DNA of 64,000 bases, from contig VCJN01001647.1 of NCBI GenBank assembly GCA_006384855.1, positions 1-64,000 of the forward strand, written 5' to 3'. The notes under the pieces were generated by a model. The model was not told the DNA's origin. It made no database searches and worked only from the letters and a program-made list of their open reading frames with translations. How positions within the stretch are numbered: position 1 is the stretch's first letter; each line of letters begins with the position of its first letter. A program made the position numbers and the translations under genes. Positions 50,228 through 62,085 of the stretch are shown here, piece after piece. This DNA comes from Tetraselmis striata (lineage: Eukaryota; Chlorophyta; Chlorodendrophyceae; Chlorodendrales; Chlorodendraceae).

Positions 50228-52588
50228 AAGCAGCCACACACGCGCACACACACACACAATCCAGAATTCTCGAGCTAGCCGAAGCTGATGCGTGTCGCGC
50301 ATATGCGGAAAAGGGTTCCACAGCAGCTGGCCGCGGCAGAGCAGTGATATGACACAAACGGTCGCTGAGCGCTGATACGGCGTCAGTCAATAAGCACGGC
50401 GGTCCTGGATTGGGCCTGCGGCTCGCGGGGGTTGACCCACACGTGGCGCACCTCCGTCTCGGCGTACACCTCCTCCTGGGAGGCCGCCGGCACGAAACAG
50501 GTGTCGAACTCGTACTTGCGGGGTTGTGGGGCGCGCCCGTCGTCAACGGACAGCGTGAACTCGTCCTTCACCTGGCGATGGCGGGCGCCCACGGAACAGC
50601 GGGCTCTTAGCCTTGCAGCGCAGGAAACCTGTCAGGGCGCATGGACGGCCGCGCCGCACCTAATGCCTAATTGGCGCTAGCTGGCCTCCCGCTATACTGT
50701 CATGTCTTGTTCATGCAGTTGACGGAACCATCTTGGTGATATATCCGAGCTATGGAGATAGTGTCAACCTAATATGTGAGTACCGCCACCAACGCCAATC
50801 AGGGAAGATAAGGACATCTGGTGAAATAAGCCTCAAGTTGAGCATGCTTGCAATCTAAGATCCGCTCTAGTTCCACCACACTTCCATCAACATGTGACCT
50901 ACCTAGAAAGGGGGGGGGAGGGGGGGACACATTCCCCAAAATTTGCCAGACCACACCGAGTATTGAGAACGGAATTCTGGGCACGGTGTGTCAGAAACAA
51001 ATGATTGGTTTGGGATCTGCAGACAAGTTGCATGGTACGGTTGAGCATATGAATATAGAGTGGATGGACCTATACAGTGACACAACCTCTTTAATGAACA
51101 CTTGGGGCCCCTACCCCCTGTTCACTATATGGGCGCGTTCACCTCAGGGGTATAAATTAAAGTACCATCACACTCATTTATACCCCCCCTGTTTAGAATG
51201 GGGGTGGGTTCATTATAGGGGTCAATACATAGGCATGTGTCATTGTATGTGCATTGCACACTGGTTGAGCACAGTACCAACATGCACACCCCCCCCACAC
51301 CACCACCACGACATTGCGCCAAGGGAACGCACCTCCACCGCCGCATCCGCGGCCTCCTCGGCGCGGCCGTTGCCCACGATGGCCGGCCTCACGCGGCACA
51401 TCACCCGGATGTTGCCCTTCATCTCACGGATCTGGTTGTAGGCCTTCTTGCGCAGGATGGCCTCCTTGCGCAGCTCCAGCTTGAGCGACGCGGCGGCCTT
51501 CTCCGCCGCCTCCACGCGCGCCTGCCAAAAAGAGCACAGCAGCCACCGTCAGAGCGCGCCGGCTGCTCAGGGGTATCCAGGGGCCCCGGGGTGCCAGCCG
51601 CCGCACCTTGTAGTCCTCCGCGGCTGCGGCGCTCTGCGACATGCAGGCCAGCTTGCCCTGGGCGCGGATGAGGCACCAGTCCAACGTTCAGGCACGATCC
51701 GTCAGACAACGCTGACCACGAGTCCCGGGGGAAGGCACCACTGCAGCGTGACAGCATGTCCAGAGCGCTGCATGCGTGTGCTGTATGCAGATGGATAATA
51801 GCGGAACATTCTAGCAGAAACAATAAAAAGACACGCGCATCGCAGGGTTTATTGCCGCCATCAATGCTTGTCTGGGTTTCTTTCGGGAACTTGAACCATG
51901 AAACACTGCACAGAATGTGAGGGAAGAAACAACATCTCATATCCGACCCCTCCTCCCCCCCTTCCTCTCACCTACCAAGACCGCAGGCCCATAAGCAAGT
52001 GGCGCAGCAGACATAGACAAACAGCCAGACCAATACAAACACACAAAGTGTTGTATGCAGACCGACGCACGTACGCAGCCCCGTGTTGTCACGAGGCCTC
52101 AAATTGCCTTGCATACCACCGATCTACGAGTATAGGGATTTTATGTTAGGGTTCAGCACTATATCTTTTGTCTGCCTGTGCCTGCTGGCTGGTTGAGCCA
52201 ACCATCGCGCCTGGGATCAATAAAACTGCGCCGGCGCCCTCGGCAGGATGCTGGCTGCGGACAACTGAGCTGATGGGACGGCCTAGTGTGAAATAGTCTG
52301 CGGGGGGGGGGGGGGGGGGGGGGGGGGCACCTGCATGGCCGCCAGCTCTGCGTCTTTGGCCGTCAACTTGGCCTCCGCATCCGCGACGCCCTGCGCCTTG
52401 TCCTGGCCCGCCTCCATCACCTGCACGCCCGACCGCAGACATGTCAGCCGGCTCCAGTGGGAGTTGCCACGCCATGGGGTTTCGCATGCTGGCGTACATG
52501 CAGGAGCCAAATCAGAATGAAAGCCGCCTGTAATTAGTTATGCATCTGCTGTGATGCACACACTCTGGGATGACACGCATCCAGTGTT

Positions 52589-52638
<50 letters not shown>

Positions 52639-53505
52639 TTATGGAAGAAATGTGAAACGGTGGATACAATTCAGAAAGCACCCCGGTGTTCTCAAGACAT
52701 GAGGCAAAACAGTCCCCTGTTCACGAAACCTGCAAACCCAATGGGGTGTTCCCGGTAGTTCTGTGCCCCCCCCCCCCCCCCCCCCCTTCAACTCGCAAGT
52801 CCTGTTGGCAGGAGTGTCTATTCGTAGCATTATTGCAACGCGTGGCCATTATGCAGGGCTATGCCGTGGCGCCACGACTGCAGCTCACAGGGCGTCCCAC
52901 GATGCGCCAGGGCTTCCCCTGCCACGCAGGGCCTGCGCACCGCCCACCGCCAGGCGCCGCACCTGCATCTCCAGCTGCCCCACGAGCGCCCTCAGCCGGC
53001 GGACCTCCGCCTGCGCGCCCTCCAGCTGCGTCTGCGCGGCCGCCAGCTGCCCGCGCATGCGCTCCACCTCCGCCTTCAGCCGCTGCAGCTCCGCCGAGTC
53101 CACCGCGCTCTGCCGCGGCACAGCCCCACACACAAGAGTCACTCCGACCATACGTGGGGACACCAATCAGGCTGTTGGCGGCATTGCTCGCATCTATGGG
53201 CTGGAAGGAGTGACGGCTGGCAAGGTGTTGGGGCTTGGAATACAGCGAATGGGACTGCGTTGAACCTCCTACATGGAGTGGCCCGGCCATCCCCCCCCCC
53301 CCCCCCCTTCCTCCGTTTCCCTGTGCCCCGCCAAGGGAAGCACAGCACGCAGCGCTCACCGCAGGCGCCGAGGATGCTGCCGCGGAGGTGAGCGCCGCCT
53401 CCGCCGCCTCCGAGCGCTCCTCCGCCGCCGCTCTGGACGCGGACAGCGCCTCCGCCTGCGCCTCCAGCTCCGCGATCTGCGCCATGAGCTCCTTGATCTT
53501 GCGCA
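46116..53505 (-). CDS. Kinesin-14 type C-terminal motor with preceding coiled coil
   Basis: Minus-end-directed microtubule motor of the kinesin-14 family, recognised by a C-terminal motor joined to a neck ending [14 protein letters not shown]. Exons: 53505-53360, 53109-52963, 52420-52331, 51657-51607, 51521-51333, 50571-50452, 49815-49615, 48710-48525, 48035-47895, 47463-47227 and 46202-46116; after the first, all join in phase 0. Motor motifs in order are [19 protein letters not shown] (P-loop), ESSRSH (switch I), VDLAGSERV (switch II), [11 protein letters not shown] and [19 protein letters not shown]. The sequence resembles the KCBP branch ([16 protein letters not shown]), but no MyTH4-FERM or calmodulin-binding tail is seen; the protein ends about 20 residues after the motor ([12 protein letters not shown]). 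Upstream exons are heptad-rich coiled coil. They probably continue into the VHS-GAT exons at 54.2-59.0 kb. Confidence 0.9.
46405..46660 (+). mobile_element. tRNA-like SINE candidate in the last kinesin intron
   Basis: A TGGGTCGAGCGGT box A-like and a GAGTTCGGTTCC box B-like segment lie about 36 bp apart, as in a tRNA-derived pol III promoter. The intervening anticodon arm does not pair well, so this is not a working tRNA gene. An unrelated body of about 190 bp follows. Confidence 0.35.
46671..47122. repeat. Direct duplication of about 125 bp within an intron
   Basis: 46671-46795 and 46988-47122 share ATAAGAACAGT, CGACCTCCCACAGGCCG, TTGCTGTTCAC and AGAGCCCGCCGCACTTGCA. The copies have diverged and flank a minisatellite and a G run. 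Confidence 0.75.
46873..46930. repeat. (CACAGA)n minisatellite
   Basis: About nine 6-bp units, CACAGA, in the last kinesin intron. Confidence 0.9.
49533..49573. repeat. (GT)n microsatellite followed by a G run
   Basis: GT repeats, then a 19-nt G run at 49580-49598, within 45 bp of the splice donor at 49615 of the P-loop exon. Confidence 0.9.
50173..50226. repeat. (GA)27 microsatellite
   Basis: Uninterrupted GA dinucleotides in the kinesin intron between 50452 and 49815; CT on the transcript strand. Confidence 0.95.
52591..52638. repeat. 48-nt C run
   Basis: The longest homopolymer in the window; G on the transcript strand, in the kinesin intron between the exons ending at 52963 and starting at 52420. 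A second C run follows at about 52767-52786 in the same intron. Confidence 0.95.
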
Positions 53506-54168
53506 CTGCCAGGCCCTTAACAGGGATGGGGGCACATCCGGCACACCATCCGCCGGGGGGGGGGGGGGGGGGGGGGGGGGAGAGAGCAAACTCAGCGGCA
53601 TGTCTCGCGGGCTAATTTCAGCATCACCCTCATTAGCAGCCGCCGGAGCCATTGTGGCTCCCTCGCCATCATGCCACTACATGCAGCCGTTGCACGACCC
53701 CTCCCCCCTGAGGATTCGCATCAATTCGATTCGCATCAACTTCCGATTGCACCCGAAATCCATCTGCGCGACATATTTGCGTTTTTTCCTCAGATGATGT
53801 GACGATGTTGGAATCGGCGCGTTTTATCGCGTATCACCAATGTCACACCTCGCTGCAGAATAATGATATCACCTCTCTTCCTTCGTGATATCCCCCTGCA
53901 GCATCCGCGGCACCATTCGCAATCCTTAATGTGCCGCCTCACCACGTCGGCGGGCAGGTAGCCCGTGATGGCGGGAGTGCGAGTGCGCTGGAGATAGGGC
54001 GAAATGCTACTGAATGCCCATACCTGCCAGCACCGAGCACAATGCGGGTCTCCCTGGTCAAGCACAACACCACATGCGGTACGAACACACATCACCCCTC
54101 CTCGCCCCCCCAACACACACAAAAGGTGCCATGTGCCCGGAGAGGCGGACCCCTCCCGGGCGCCGAAC

Positions 54169-57100
54169 CTTGGTGTTGTTTATCTCCGTGGAGTGGGCGG
54201 CCGCCATGCCCGCCAGCGCGGCCGCCTTGTTGGCATCCGCCGCCGCGAGCTGCTGCCGCAGCGCCTCGCACGTCGCCTGCAGCTCCGCCGCCTGCTGGCG
54301 GGCCTCTGCCGCCGCGCCGCTGCCACTGTCCACCGCGCCCAGCGCCTGCAGCACGTCCAGCCCCACCTCCTCCGTGTACGACTCCCGACTGCTCCCGCCT
54401 GCGCCGCCCAGCGAAGCGTCAGGGGCGGGCCGCACCCCGTATGGCCGTCACGACACCCACAGGGGCGGCGGTGGCCGTACTGCAGTGCTATTGTGCCTGG
54501 GTCGCTGCCCGCATCAGGACTAACTTCAGGGGCCCCGCGTCAAGCCCCTGCCTTGCTGGACATCAAACACAACACTCCACTGCCATCTCCTTCAACCGTG
54601 TTCAGAGAATCGACCAAGACATCCAAGGTACATGTGATGGTAGGAACACCAGTTTTGGGGAGAATGTAAGGATCTCTTAACAGACTGAAAAAACAAGGTT
54701 TTGGCCCCGCCATGCACTGAATGATTCTCCCTCCCCTCTTTACTAATGGATGGAGAAAACAAAAGGGGGTGATGGTAAGCGGCGCACCGGTGCCGGCGGG
54801 GGCGCGGTCACTGATGTCCAGTGACAGCAGTGTCTGCCAGCGCTTCAGTGCATCCTGCCGGGGAGGGGGGCGGCACCGCACCGGCGTCAGCGTAGCAGCG
54901 GGACAGCAGGAGGGTGCGAAGATGTGCCGCAGGGCGGGGCAGTAGGTGGGCAGCGGGGCGGTGCCTGGAGGTCGTCGTTGGTCTGCAGCAGCTGCCCCAG
55001 CGTGGCCTCGTCCTCCGTACAGTCCTGCAGCATCGACTCCACCTGGCCTCCCCAGCTGCCAGGTGGCGTGAGCACTCAGCCACGGGAGACAGGGTAGCAC
55101 CAACCCTGTTTGAGGAAGTGCAATGGCGGGGAGGCGTTCGGGGCTGGGGAGGTTGGGGGGGGCAGGGGAGCGCACTCGTAGCACTTCTCCGCCTTAACGG
55201 CCGCCTTGACCAGCATCGCCTGCACGTCCTCCGCCGACCTCTGCCCTGTGCGCTGCTGCTGCGCGGCGTCAGTGCACACATGGATGGCCTCCCGCAGGCT
55301 CTTCACGTCCTGCGCGCACTGCGCCACCTGCCAGGCACGTGGCGGGGTGGGGGGGGGGGGGAGTTGGTAGAGCAGATGGGAAGAAACGGAGAGGCAGGGT
55401 CTGGGCGGAGCTAACGCAGGGTTCAGCCAATGGCCAGCGGGGTGCGGTAGAAGGGTGGCAGGCCTGACCCTGGCGGCCGTTCTGGCGGTGGTGGTAGCAG
55501 GGGCGGGGCTCGACTGGGGCGACGGCGAGGCATTCTGGAAAGAGGCACTGCCGGCACCACCGCGCAGCGAGCCTGCGAGGCACAACCAGGGGCAGTCGCT
55601 GTCTCAGCCCAGGTTAGGCGGAACTTGCTCGACAGAGCCATTCCGGGACCCAACGCCCCCCGACTGACTGAGCCCCCCGAGCCCATCCTAGGGCTCAGTT
55701 CAGCCCCTGCAGTCCGACCTTGAGCCAGAAATTGGGATGGAGTACCGTCAAAGGGTCCCAGGCTGATCTTAACTTGAATGCAGTTCAGTTCCGAAACCAC
55801 AACGTCAGGCTACACCGGACTGAACGGACGGAAGGTCAGCCCCCCCCCCCCCCCCCCCCCCCGGCCCCCCCATCCACACAAACACGCACTTGGTGGCGAC
55901 TCGCTAGTGGGGCAGGCAGCTCGTGAAATAGACGCAGCCCCCTGCCAGAGCGACCCTCGCTCGGCCACCGGACTGGTCGGGCCTGATACGCACGGCGCAC
56001 CTGCGGGCGAGTCCGGATTGGAGGGCGGCTGAGAACCGTCGTCGCGCCCCTTCCTGCCGCTGAAGAGCCGCATCGGGACCTCCTCTGCGGTTGGAGCGGC
56101 TGTCGGCTGGGGGAGAGAGCCGGCGGTTAAGCTGCCTGGGTCAACGGCACGCCTGCGCGCTGGGGTATCGGGCAGCGCGGCTGCGCCGCGGTGTGAGGTG
56201 GTGAGAGGCCGAACGTTGCGGTGACCAGCTGATGGAGGGCGCGGCAGGCCAGATCAGATATGGGTAGTCGTGCTGGTAGGTCGTCGGATACCGGTTCGTA
56301 CAGGGACAGGTGTGACTCGTTTCATCGTGCGACCGGTACCGCGCAACTTGTGCCGGTATATTTCCTTTTTGGTACAGGGAGAGCGTCAAGAGAAAGAAAG
56401 CACGGAAAGTGTGCCGGTATCGACTACCCGTAGCGACTACCTATCTGTCCCTGTACTCCTGCTTCCCAACCACTGTACCTTTTGATAGTACCCGGGTACC
56501 GGAAGCGGCAGAGCTGAGGTACGCTAGAGTCGCTAGTCGCGACTTGGCATTGCTGTCGACCGCGCCATGTACGACACGCGTACGACTTAATATAGATATG
56601 AGAAGAGCCGACATATAAAAAAACTGATTCATAAATGATGGGAAAATGAGATTACCCCTGCTGTCATCATGCAAGAAGTGGCGCTCATCACTTTATTTCC
56701 GGAAGCAACTGAAACATCTAGCATGTTTCATTTGAGAGCCCTCCATAACGTACAATACCGAAATATGATGTACATACCGTGATAGAATGCGTGCTGGGCC
56801 GGTTCAATTATTTGCGTAGCACTGCACATTGCTGATTGCTGCGATGCTGTCGGAGTCGCTATCGCCCAGCACATCAAATCAATTCCCAAGTTCTGAAATA
56901 GTCGGTACTAAAAACAATTTTGACCTGAACCAGCGGTAAGAGTACAAAGATTACTTGTGATGGGTTTGCTACGAGTACGGTACGGTACAGGGATAGGGTT
57001 TGCTACAGAATGAACGGAAAGTATCGAGGAAGGGAAGCAGCCTAAGTTAAGGATTACTCATATCAGTATGTGGAGCGCTACAAATAACCGAGCATGTACC

Positions 57101-58995
57101 CCCCCCCCCCCCCCCCCCCCCCCCCGCTTTCACTGTTTTCCCGGTCGCCTGGGACAATGGGGCGGCCTCCTAGAGGCGGCCGGCGTTGCTTTCACTCTGA
57201 AGAGGTTCATGATGTGGTACATAGTACATAGACCAAATGAAGTCTGAGCATAGCCTGAGACCAAATGAAGTTACTTTCTAATTAATCTCAGTTGGTGTTT
57301 CTGCATGCATCAGGAAAGTGTGGGAGATAAAGAGATAGAAGAGAATGTGGCGCCATGCTGCGGTTTAAGGGCACTCTGCCAATGCTCGTTAAAGCATAAC
57401 CAGTGATCGTGTGATGAAAGGATGACCGCCGTTGATAGTGTGATGAAATGGTAACAGCCGCACCCACCAGCAGATTTAAGAATCAGCAGGTCTTCGTGCT
57501 AACGATGGGCAGTTGATCAGTAAGCATGACATGGACGTGGCATGGCAGCACTCACCATCGTGTGGAGGAACGCGGGCTTTGAATGAGGAGAGTTGCACAG
57601 AGCTCGCTGGGCGCAGGGTGCTCCCTCTGATGGTAGAGGAGGGATCGCCCCCAATGGGCGCAGGCTTCATCACCCCGCACTCCTCCGACTGCAAATTCCA
57701 AGCGCGAAGGGGGGATACACCACCGCCCAGAAAGAGAGGCACTTTTTGCACGCCACGGCCCTTCAGCGCCTCCCCATGCGGCTGCGGCTGCCGGCTGGTC
57801 TCGAGCAGGCGGCCCGCGTTGGCCGCGTTCTCTGCATCGATGCCACTGCCCATCCGTGCAGCAATGAGTGGCCCCGATGGTGACCGGCTGGCCACCGAAT
57901 CCAGACTCAGCACCACCTCTCCATCCTTGAGCGTCTCCATCCGAATGCCGCCAGGCTTTCCCATGGTGCTGCTGCCCAGAGCTCGCATGAAATCTACCCC
58001 AGGCTCAAAGCCATACTGCGCGAGCAAGAGGAGCAGCATGCCTCAGTCCTCTATTCATCAGTCCCCTGGCATGGCGCATGCCGCAGTCATATCTGTCTCC
58101 TGCGGCGTCTCAGGGTGATGGTGGCTGACGCAGGTACATCGGCGATTGCAGGTGGACTGACGCTCCGCGTACACGCACCTCCAGGACTGGCCGCGCGATG
58201 GTATACGGGATCGGCACAGCAACATGCTTCTGCCGAATTTCGTAGCAGGCCTGCTCGTACACGTGGCCCATGTCATCACCCCTGCAGCGGGACAGCACCC
58301 GGAGGTTTTAGGGCTTGAGAGAGTGAGGATATTCACTGTGGGGATAGCGTGGGGTCATACAAATTCGTTTCCATCGGAATAAGCGTGCTTGTATCAGCAT
58401 ATCTGTGATGGGCAAGGATGATCAGAGAGGCTGTCTTAGCGGTGCGTGCCTGAAGGTGAATGCCCAGTTGGCGCACAGCTGGACGGCTGCCTGCTGGACA
58501 CGCACGTCATTGATGCCATCACGGCGCGCTGACCCATTGCTGTCACTCGTTGCAGTCGCCATCTGCACAGGCAACAAGGCCGTGAGTCTCCCAGAGGAAG
58601 GACGGTACACTTGCCACTGCAGCATGGGGCGCTGTGCGCAGTTGGGCCCTCACTCGGATGAGACGTGCCGGCCATCGCAGCTTGTTGCCGCACACGCATA
58701 TGCACATTTCATGGAAGTTGAGCACCAGCGTATCGAGGACCTGAAATAAGCAGCGTTTCAACCTCCTGCATGTTGTCACCATTCCTGGCTGTTTTCATGA
58801 TTAGCACGGCACGCTAGAGGCGATGAGGCACTTGCGCACCGTCAGGCTCTCGAGCGCCGTTGGTAGGTCTGGTGATTTGACCCGCGGTTTCAGCGCCATC
58901 AGCACATCGGCGTAAAGGTCTATCCTCTCCCGCTGGCTCCTCAGTGGCACCATCGCGATGCAATGTATCAGGTCCGACACGCGCTCCCAGCTCAT
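54169..58995 (-). CDS. VHS and GAT domain exons, probably the N-terminal part of the kinesin gene
   Basis: VHS and GAT domains occur together in endosome/trans-Golgi adaptors (TOM1, GGA, plant TOL) that bind ubiquitinated cargo. Eleven exons join with every phase agreeing, 558 codons: 58995-58813, 58740-58654, 58562-58450, 58281-58179, 58015-57556, 56084-56001, 55572-55469, 55327-55176, 55055-54965, 54854-54788 and 54398-54169. VHS: SWERVSDLIHCIAMVP, VLDTLVLNFHEMC, VQQAAVQLCANWAFTFR, HVYEQACYEIRQKHVAVPIP. A Ser/Pro-rich linker follows. GAT: VKSLREAIHVCTDAAQQQ, MLVKAAVKAEKCY, MLQDCTEDEATLGQLLQTND, then DALKRWQTLLSLD. The last exon is already coiled coil (ATCEALRQQLAAADANKA). Two introns (58449-58282, 54964-54855) use GC donors. 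No stop or 3' end is seen before the kinesin exons begin 660 bp further on. The first VHS helix may need an exon upstream of 58995. Confidence 0.75.
57126..57555. other. Intron DNA within the VHS-GAT gene
   Basis: Part of the 1.5-kb intron between 57556 and 56084, with a C run at about 57100-57125 on its left. No other gene is seen in it. Confidence 0.5.
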
Positions 58996-59164
58996 CTGCC
59001 CATCATCGCTCCCGCTGCGCGTGCCCCCATCACGTCAGCCACACTGCCGGCAGCCAAAGGCTCGCCCACCGAGGGCGCAAGTAGCATGATGCCATAAATA
59101 TCATTCGTCGGAATGAGAGATACCTGAAAACCGCATCCAAATGCTCCAAAACTCGCGTCTGTCT

Positions 59165-59165
<1 letters not shown>

Positions 59166-59197
<32 letters not shown>
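59166..59197. repeat. 32-nt G run upstream of the VHS exons
   Basis: C on the transcript strand. It lies just upstream of possible first-exon sequence of the VHS-GAT gene and could serve as a pyrimidine tract. Confidence 0.9.
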
Positions 59198-59198
<1 letters not shown>

Positions 59199-60066
59199 GC
59201 GGGAGGGGTCGCGGGACCGAAGCTTAGTCGCCCACGACGCAGCAGGAGCCGACGGTGGGGCGTGTCGGCGCATGCACCCGTACCTTCTTCGCAGAGTTGT
59301 CCGCTTTGCGACCCCTGGACATCATACGCAGAATTGCTTGCAGGTCCTGGACAGGCTGAGACGCGACTCCGGGGACTCGCATGGTGCTGCCGATAGCACG
59401 ACGATAGCTGGCCTATGGAAGGCCGATGGCCTTCTCTCCTTGTCGCGCCTGCGATACCCGCGCTACGAAACCCCCGGTAAGTGTACCTGTACTAGTCGCG
59501 AAAGGTTAATAAGCCTGCCCGCCGCCCGTTCCGCGTTTATGCGTGTATGCCCTGGTGATGTGGCTCTGCGGTTGTTGAGCAGTGTTCGTGCCAGCTTCCA
59601 GTTGCCGACGCGATGTGCGCCCCGCCGTGGGTTTGGCAGTTCCCGACAACCCGGGACACCAGGAGTATTGTTTTGTATTTGCCCGCCCGGCGTCGGCGCC
59701 ATCGGCGAGTGGCGCGCGACTGCGTCGTCTATATCAACCGCCCCCCGAACCGGCGCGGCGTTTCGCGTTCTGCTGATGCTACCGTCCGAGAACCCGGATA
59801 CCCCTGCTGGTACGAGGACTCCGCCTGTAATCGTCTCCCGATAGTGTGAATTACAAAAATGCGATTCGCATATCCACATGGAGTACAGCAGGGTAATATG
59901 AGAACCATACATAGAAGAGGGGCCTTCCGGCGGCTTCTGTCCTCTCCCTCCCAGGTGAGCCCTGCCCTTGTGTTTTTTTCTCCTTCTCGGTACAAGGCAT
60001 GCAGGCCAGTGTTGAGGCTGCTGGCGTGGAGTTCCCTCGGCTTGGGCGATCGCGCACGCTGATCAT

Positions 60067-61015
60067 GTGGCACGTTGCTCTGGGGCGGGCGACTCCAATC
60101 ACGTCACACACCAGTGGGCGGCACATGGCCTTTCCAACGTTTGCCACGACGTTAAGTCCGCCCTAGACGTGGGTGTCCAGATCCTCACGGACCCGTCGGT
60201 AGTGCTTGTTTCTCTTCCAAAGGGCAGCGATGGTCGGCCGGCCGATGTTGGGATTTTTGGGTGTGAATGTATGATGGTATCCGCGGGAACACGGTTGCTG
60301 TCGATACCACCATTGCCCCTATCCTTGGCGCGTCAAGCTCGGATCCAACGACTGCATTACGGGCCGCAAAGCGCCACAAAATCCAAAAGTATGACGAGGG
60401 TGTCCGAAATGCCGCCGGCATGCCTCGCTTTGTTCTTTTCGCCATCTCCCAGTTCGGCTCGGTGGCCCTGCACGCTGAGGCCTTCTTGGTGGAGCTCGCG
60501 AAAGCTAGCCACACGCACACTGGCCAGAAAATCGGCCAGCTCTTGTCTGCGTGGCGCCGCCGTTTCTCTTTGCTCATCAACATGGCGCATGCAGACGACC
60601 TTCTTGGCGGGGTTGCGGCGGCAGCGCGGCACGTGATTGTGCTCATGCGCCTGCGTCACGTTGCTCGTCAGCATGACTGTTGCTATGACCTAGGTCATCG
60701 GCTGCAAGCGCACTCGCCGCGGCTGATGGCCCACCCTTGGGAGGTGGCCCCGTTGGTTTCCTGTTTCCATTTCGGTTTTTTCTAGTTGTTCCTTGGCTTT
60801 CAGTGTTTGCCGGGACCGTTTGGCTCCTTGGCGACTTTGTGGCTGCCTGGTTCTCATGGCTCTTCCTTGGTACTTGGCTCCCTGGCCTCCTGCTTGACCC
60901 ATGGTTTCAGGCGTATATCTCTCTTTTGCTGGCAACCTTTCACAGTTGCTTTTAGTTCTGCTTTTAGTGTGCATAAACTGATGTAAGAAATGAAATAAAT
61001 ATCTTCTTCTACCGC
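60067..61015 (+). mobile_element. LINE 3' remnant with restriction-like endonuclease domain
   Basis: The plus strand carries the C-terminal endonuclease-like domain known from many non-LTR retrotransposons of algae and protists: SDGRPADVGIFG, then NTVAVDTTIAPILGA, then KYDEGVRNAAG and HTGQKIGQLLSAWRRRFSLL. RPAD and the D-x-T pattern fit the PD-(D/E)XK active site. The motifs lie in two frames that switch at about 60270, so the copy has a frameshift. The upstream RT is not recognised, although 59230-60066 may be more of it. The ORF ends at 60785. A hydrophobic-coding, T-rich tail and an AATAAA at about 60996 mark the likely 3' end. Confidence 0.6.
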
Positions 61016-62085
61016 GCCGGTACCTGTACGGGTGGGAGCAACCGGGATTAGCGACGTACAAGGGAATAGGACAATATAATAATTCTTGCAACTACCCGAA
61101 TACACATACTAAGGATTACCATATACGAAAACGCCATCAAGACGCAGCGACTATCCTACCCATGCAGGTACCGACATGCGGCGCACGGGCACATGTTCGT
61201 TTTTCTTCACTGTATTTACCAATTATCATATTTATGGGTGGCCTATGTTATATTAAGGGGTGCCACAACAAATCCACGTGGATGACAGCATTCTAAATGT
61301 CCTTTTCTGGGTACTCGCACACCCCTTGCCAGCATCTCGTGCCTACTTTCTTGTCTTAAGTTCGGGACAGCAGCATATGAGAACACAAAATGAGCCATAA
61401 GCAATAACGTTTATATACAGCACTGTATGATGAGTACGATCCCAATAGATAGAGGGTGTAGGAATCGAAATAATAGCATACATATGTACATATATATGAA
61501 TATATATACATATATATGAATATATATATATATATATATGCTATTATATATTTGCTATTATATAAATATATATAAGTATATATATATTCTCACTGCCGCG
61601 CTAATAGATCAGCATACACGAGTGGTGCCTAGTACGAGCACCACAGCGGTGTGCCTCCTGCAGTCTTCTGTCTCAAAGATACCAGCTATGTTTACAGTTT
61701 AATCATTAGTACCCTCGTCGCCAGTATCTCTTGATATTGAGCTCGGAATGATTGGAGCTGGAAAGTTCCGGACATCTGCCTGCTGGTACATCACAATCAC
61801 GGCGAATTCCTGCCTTGCACCGGCGCTGCCAAAGCGCCAATTATAGGCAACTAATAGCAACAGCAGAGACAAGATATTTACAGTTTAGCCTAGGGCTACA
61901 GCTAGACACCCGATTGGGGCGGGTGATGCCCTTTAGCAACCCCCAGGCTGGGCGTGTTTAAGCATACCATACAGTTTAGCAACCAAGAGTTGCCAAAAGT
62001 CACAACTATTTGCCGAATCACGGTTATTGTCAACTGTGTTGATTTCTAACTTTCTCCCTAGAAAGCGGTGGCACCTCACGATTAC
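61016..62085. other. Intergenic, AT-rich, no gene recognised
   Basis: Contains a TA-rich microsatellite at about 61480-61590 and repeat R3 at 61909. It includes the presumed 3' UTR of the secreted protein gene. Confidence 0.5.
61909..61955. repeat. Dispersed short repeat R3, copy 2
   Basis: Matches 43889-43945: GATTGGGGCGGGTGATGCC and TTTAGCAACCC. Confidence 0.6.

Noticed and set aside
46116-53505. Kinesin as a full KCBP (MyTH4-FERM) protein
   Set aside because: The motor resembles KCBP, but no MyTH4, FERM or calmodulin-binding tail is visible; VHS and GAT exons lie upstream instead.
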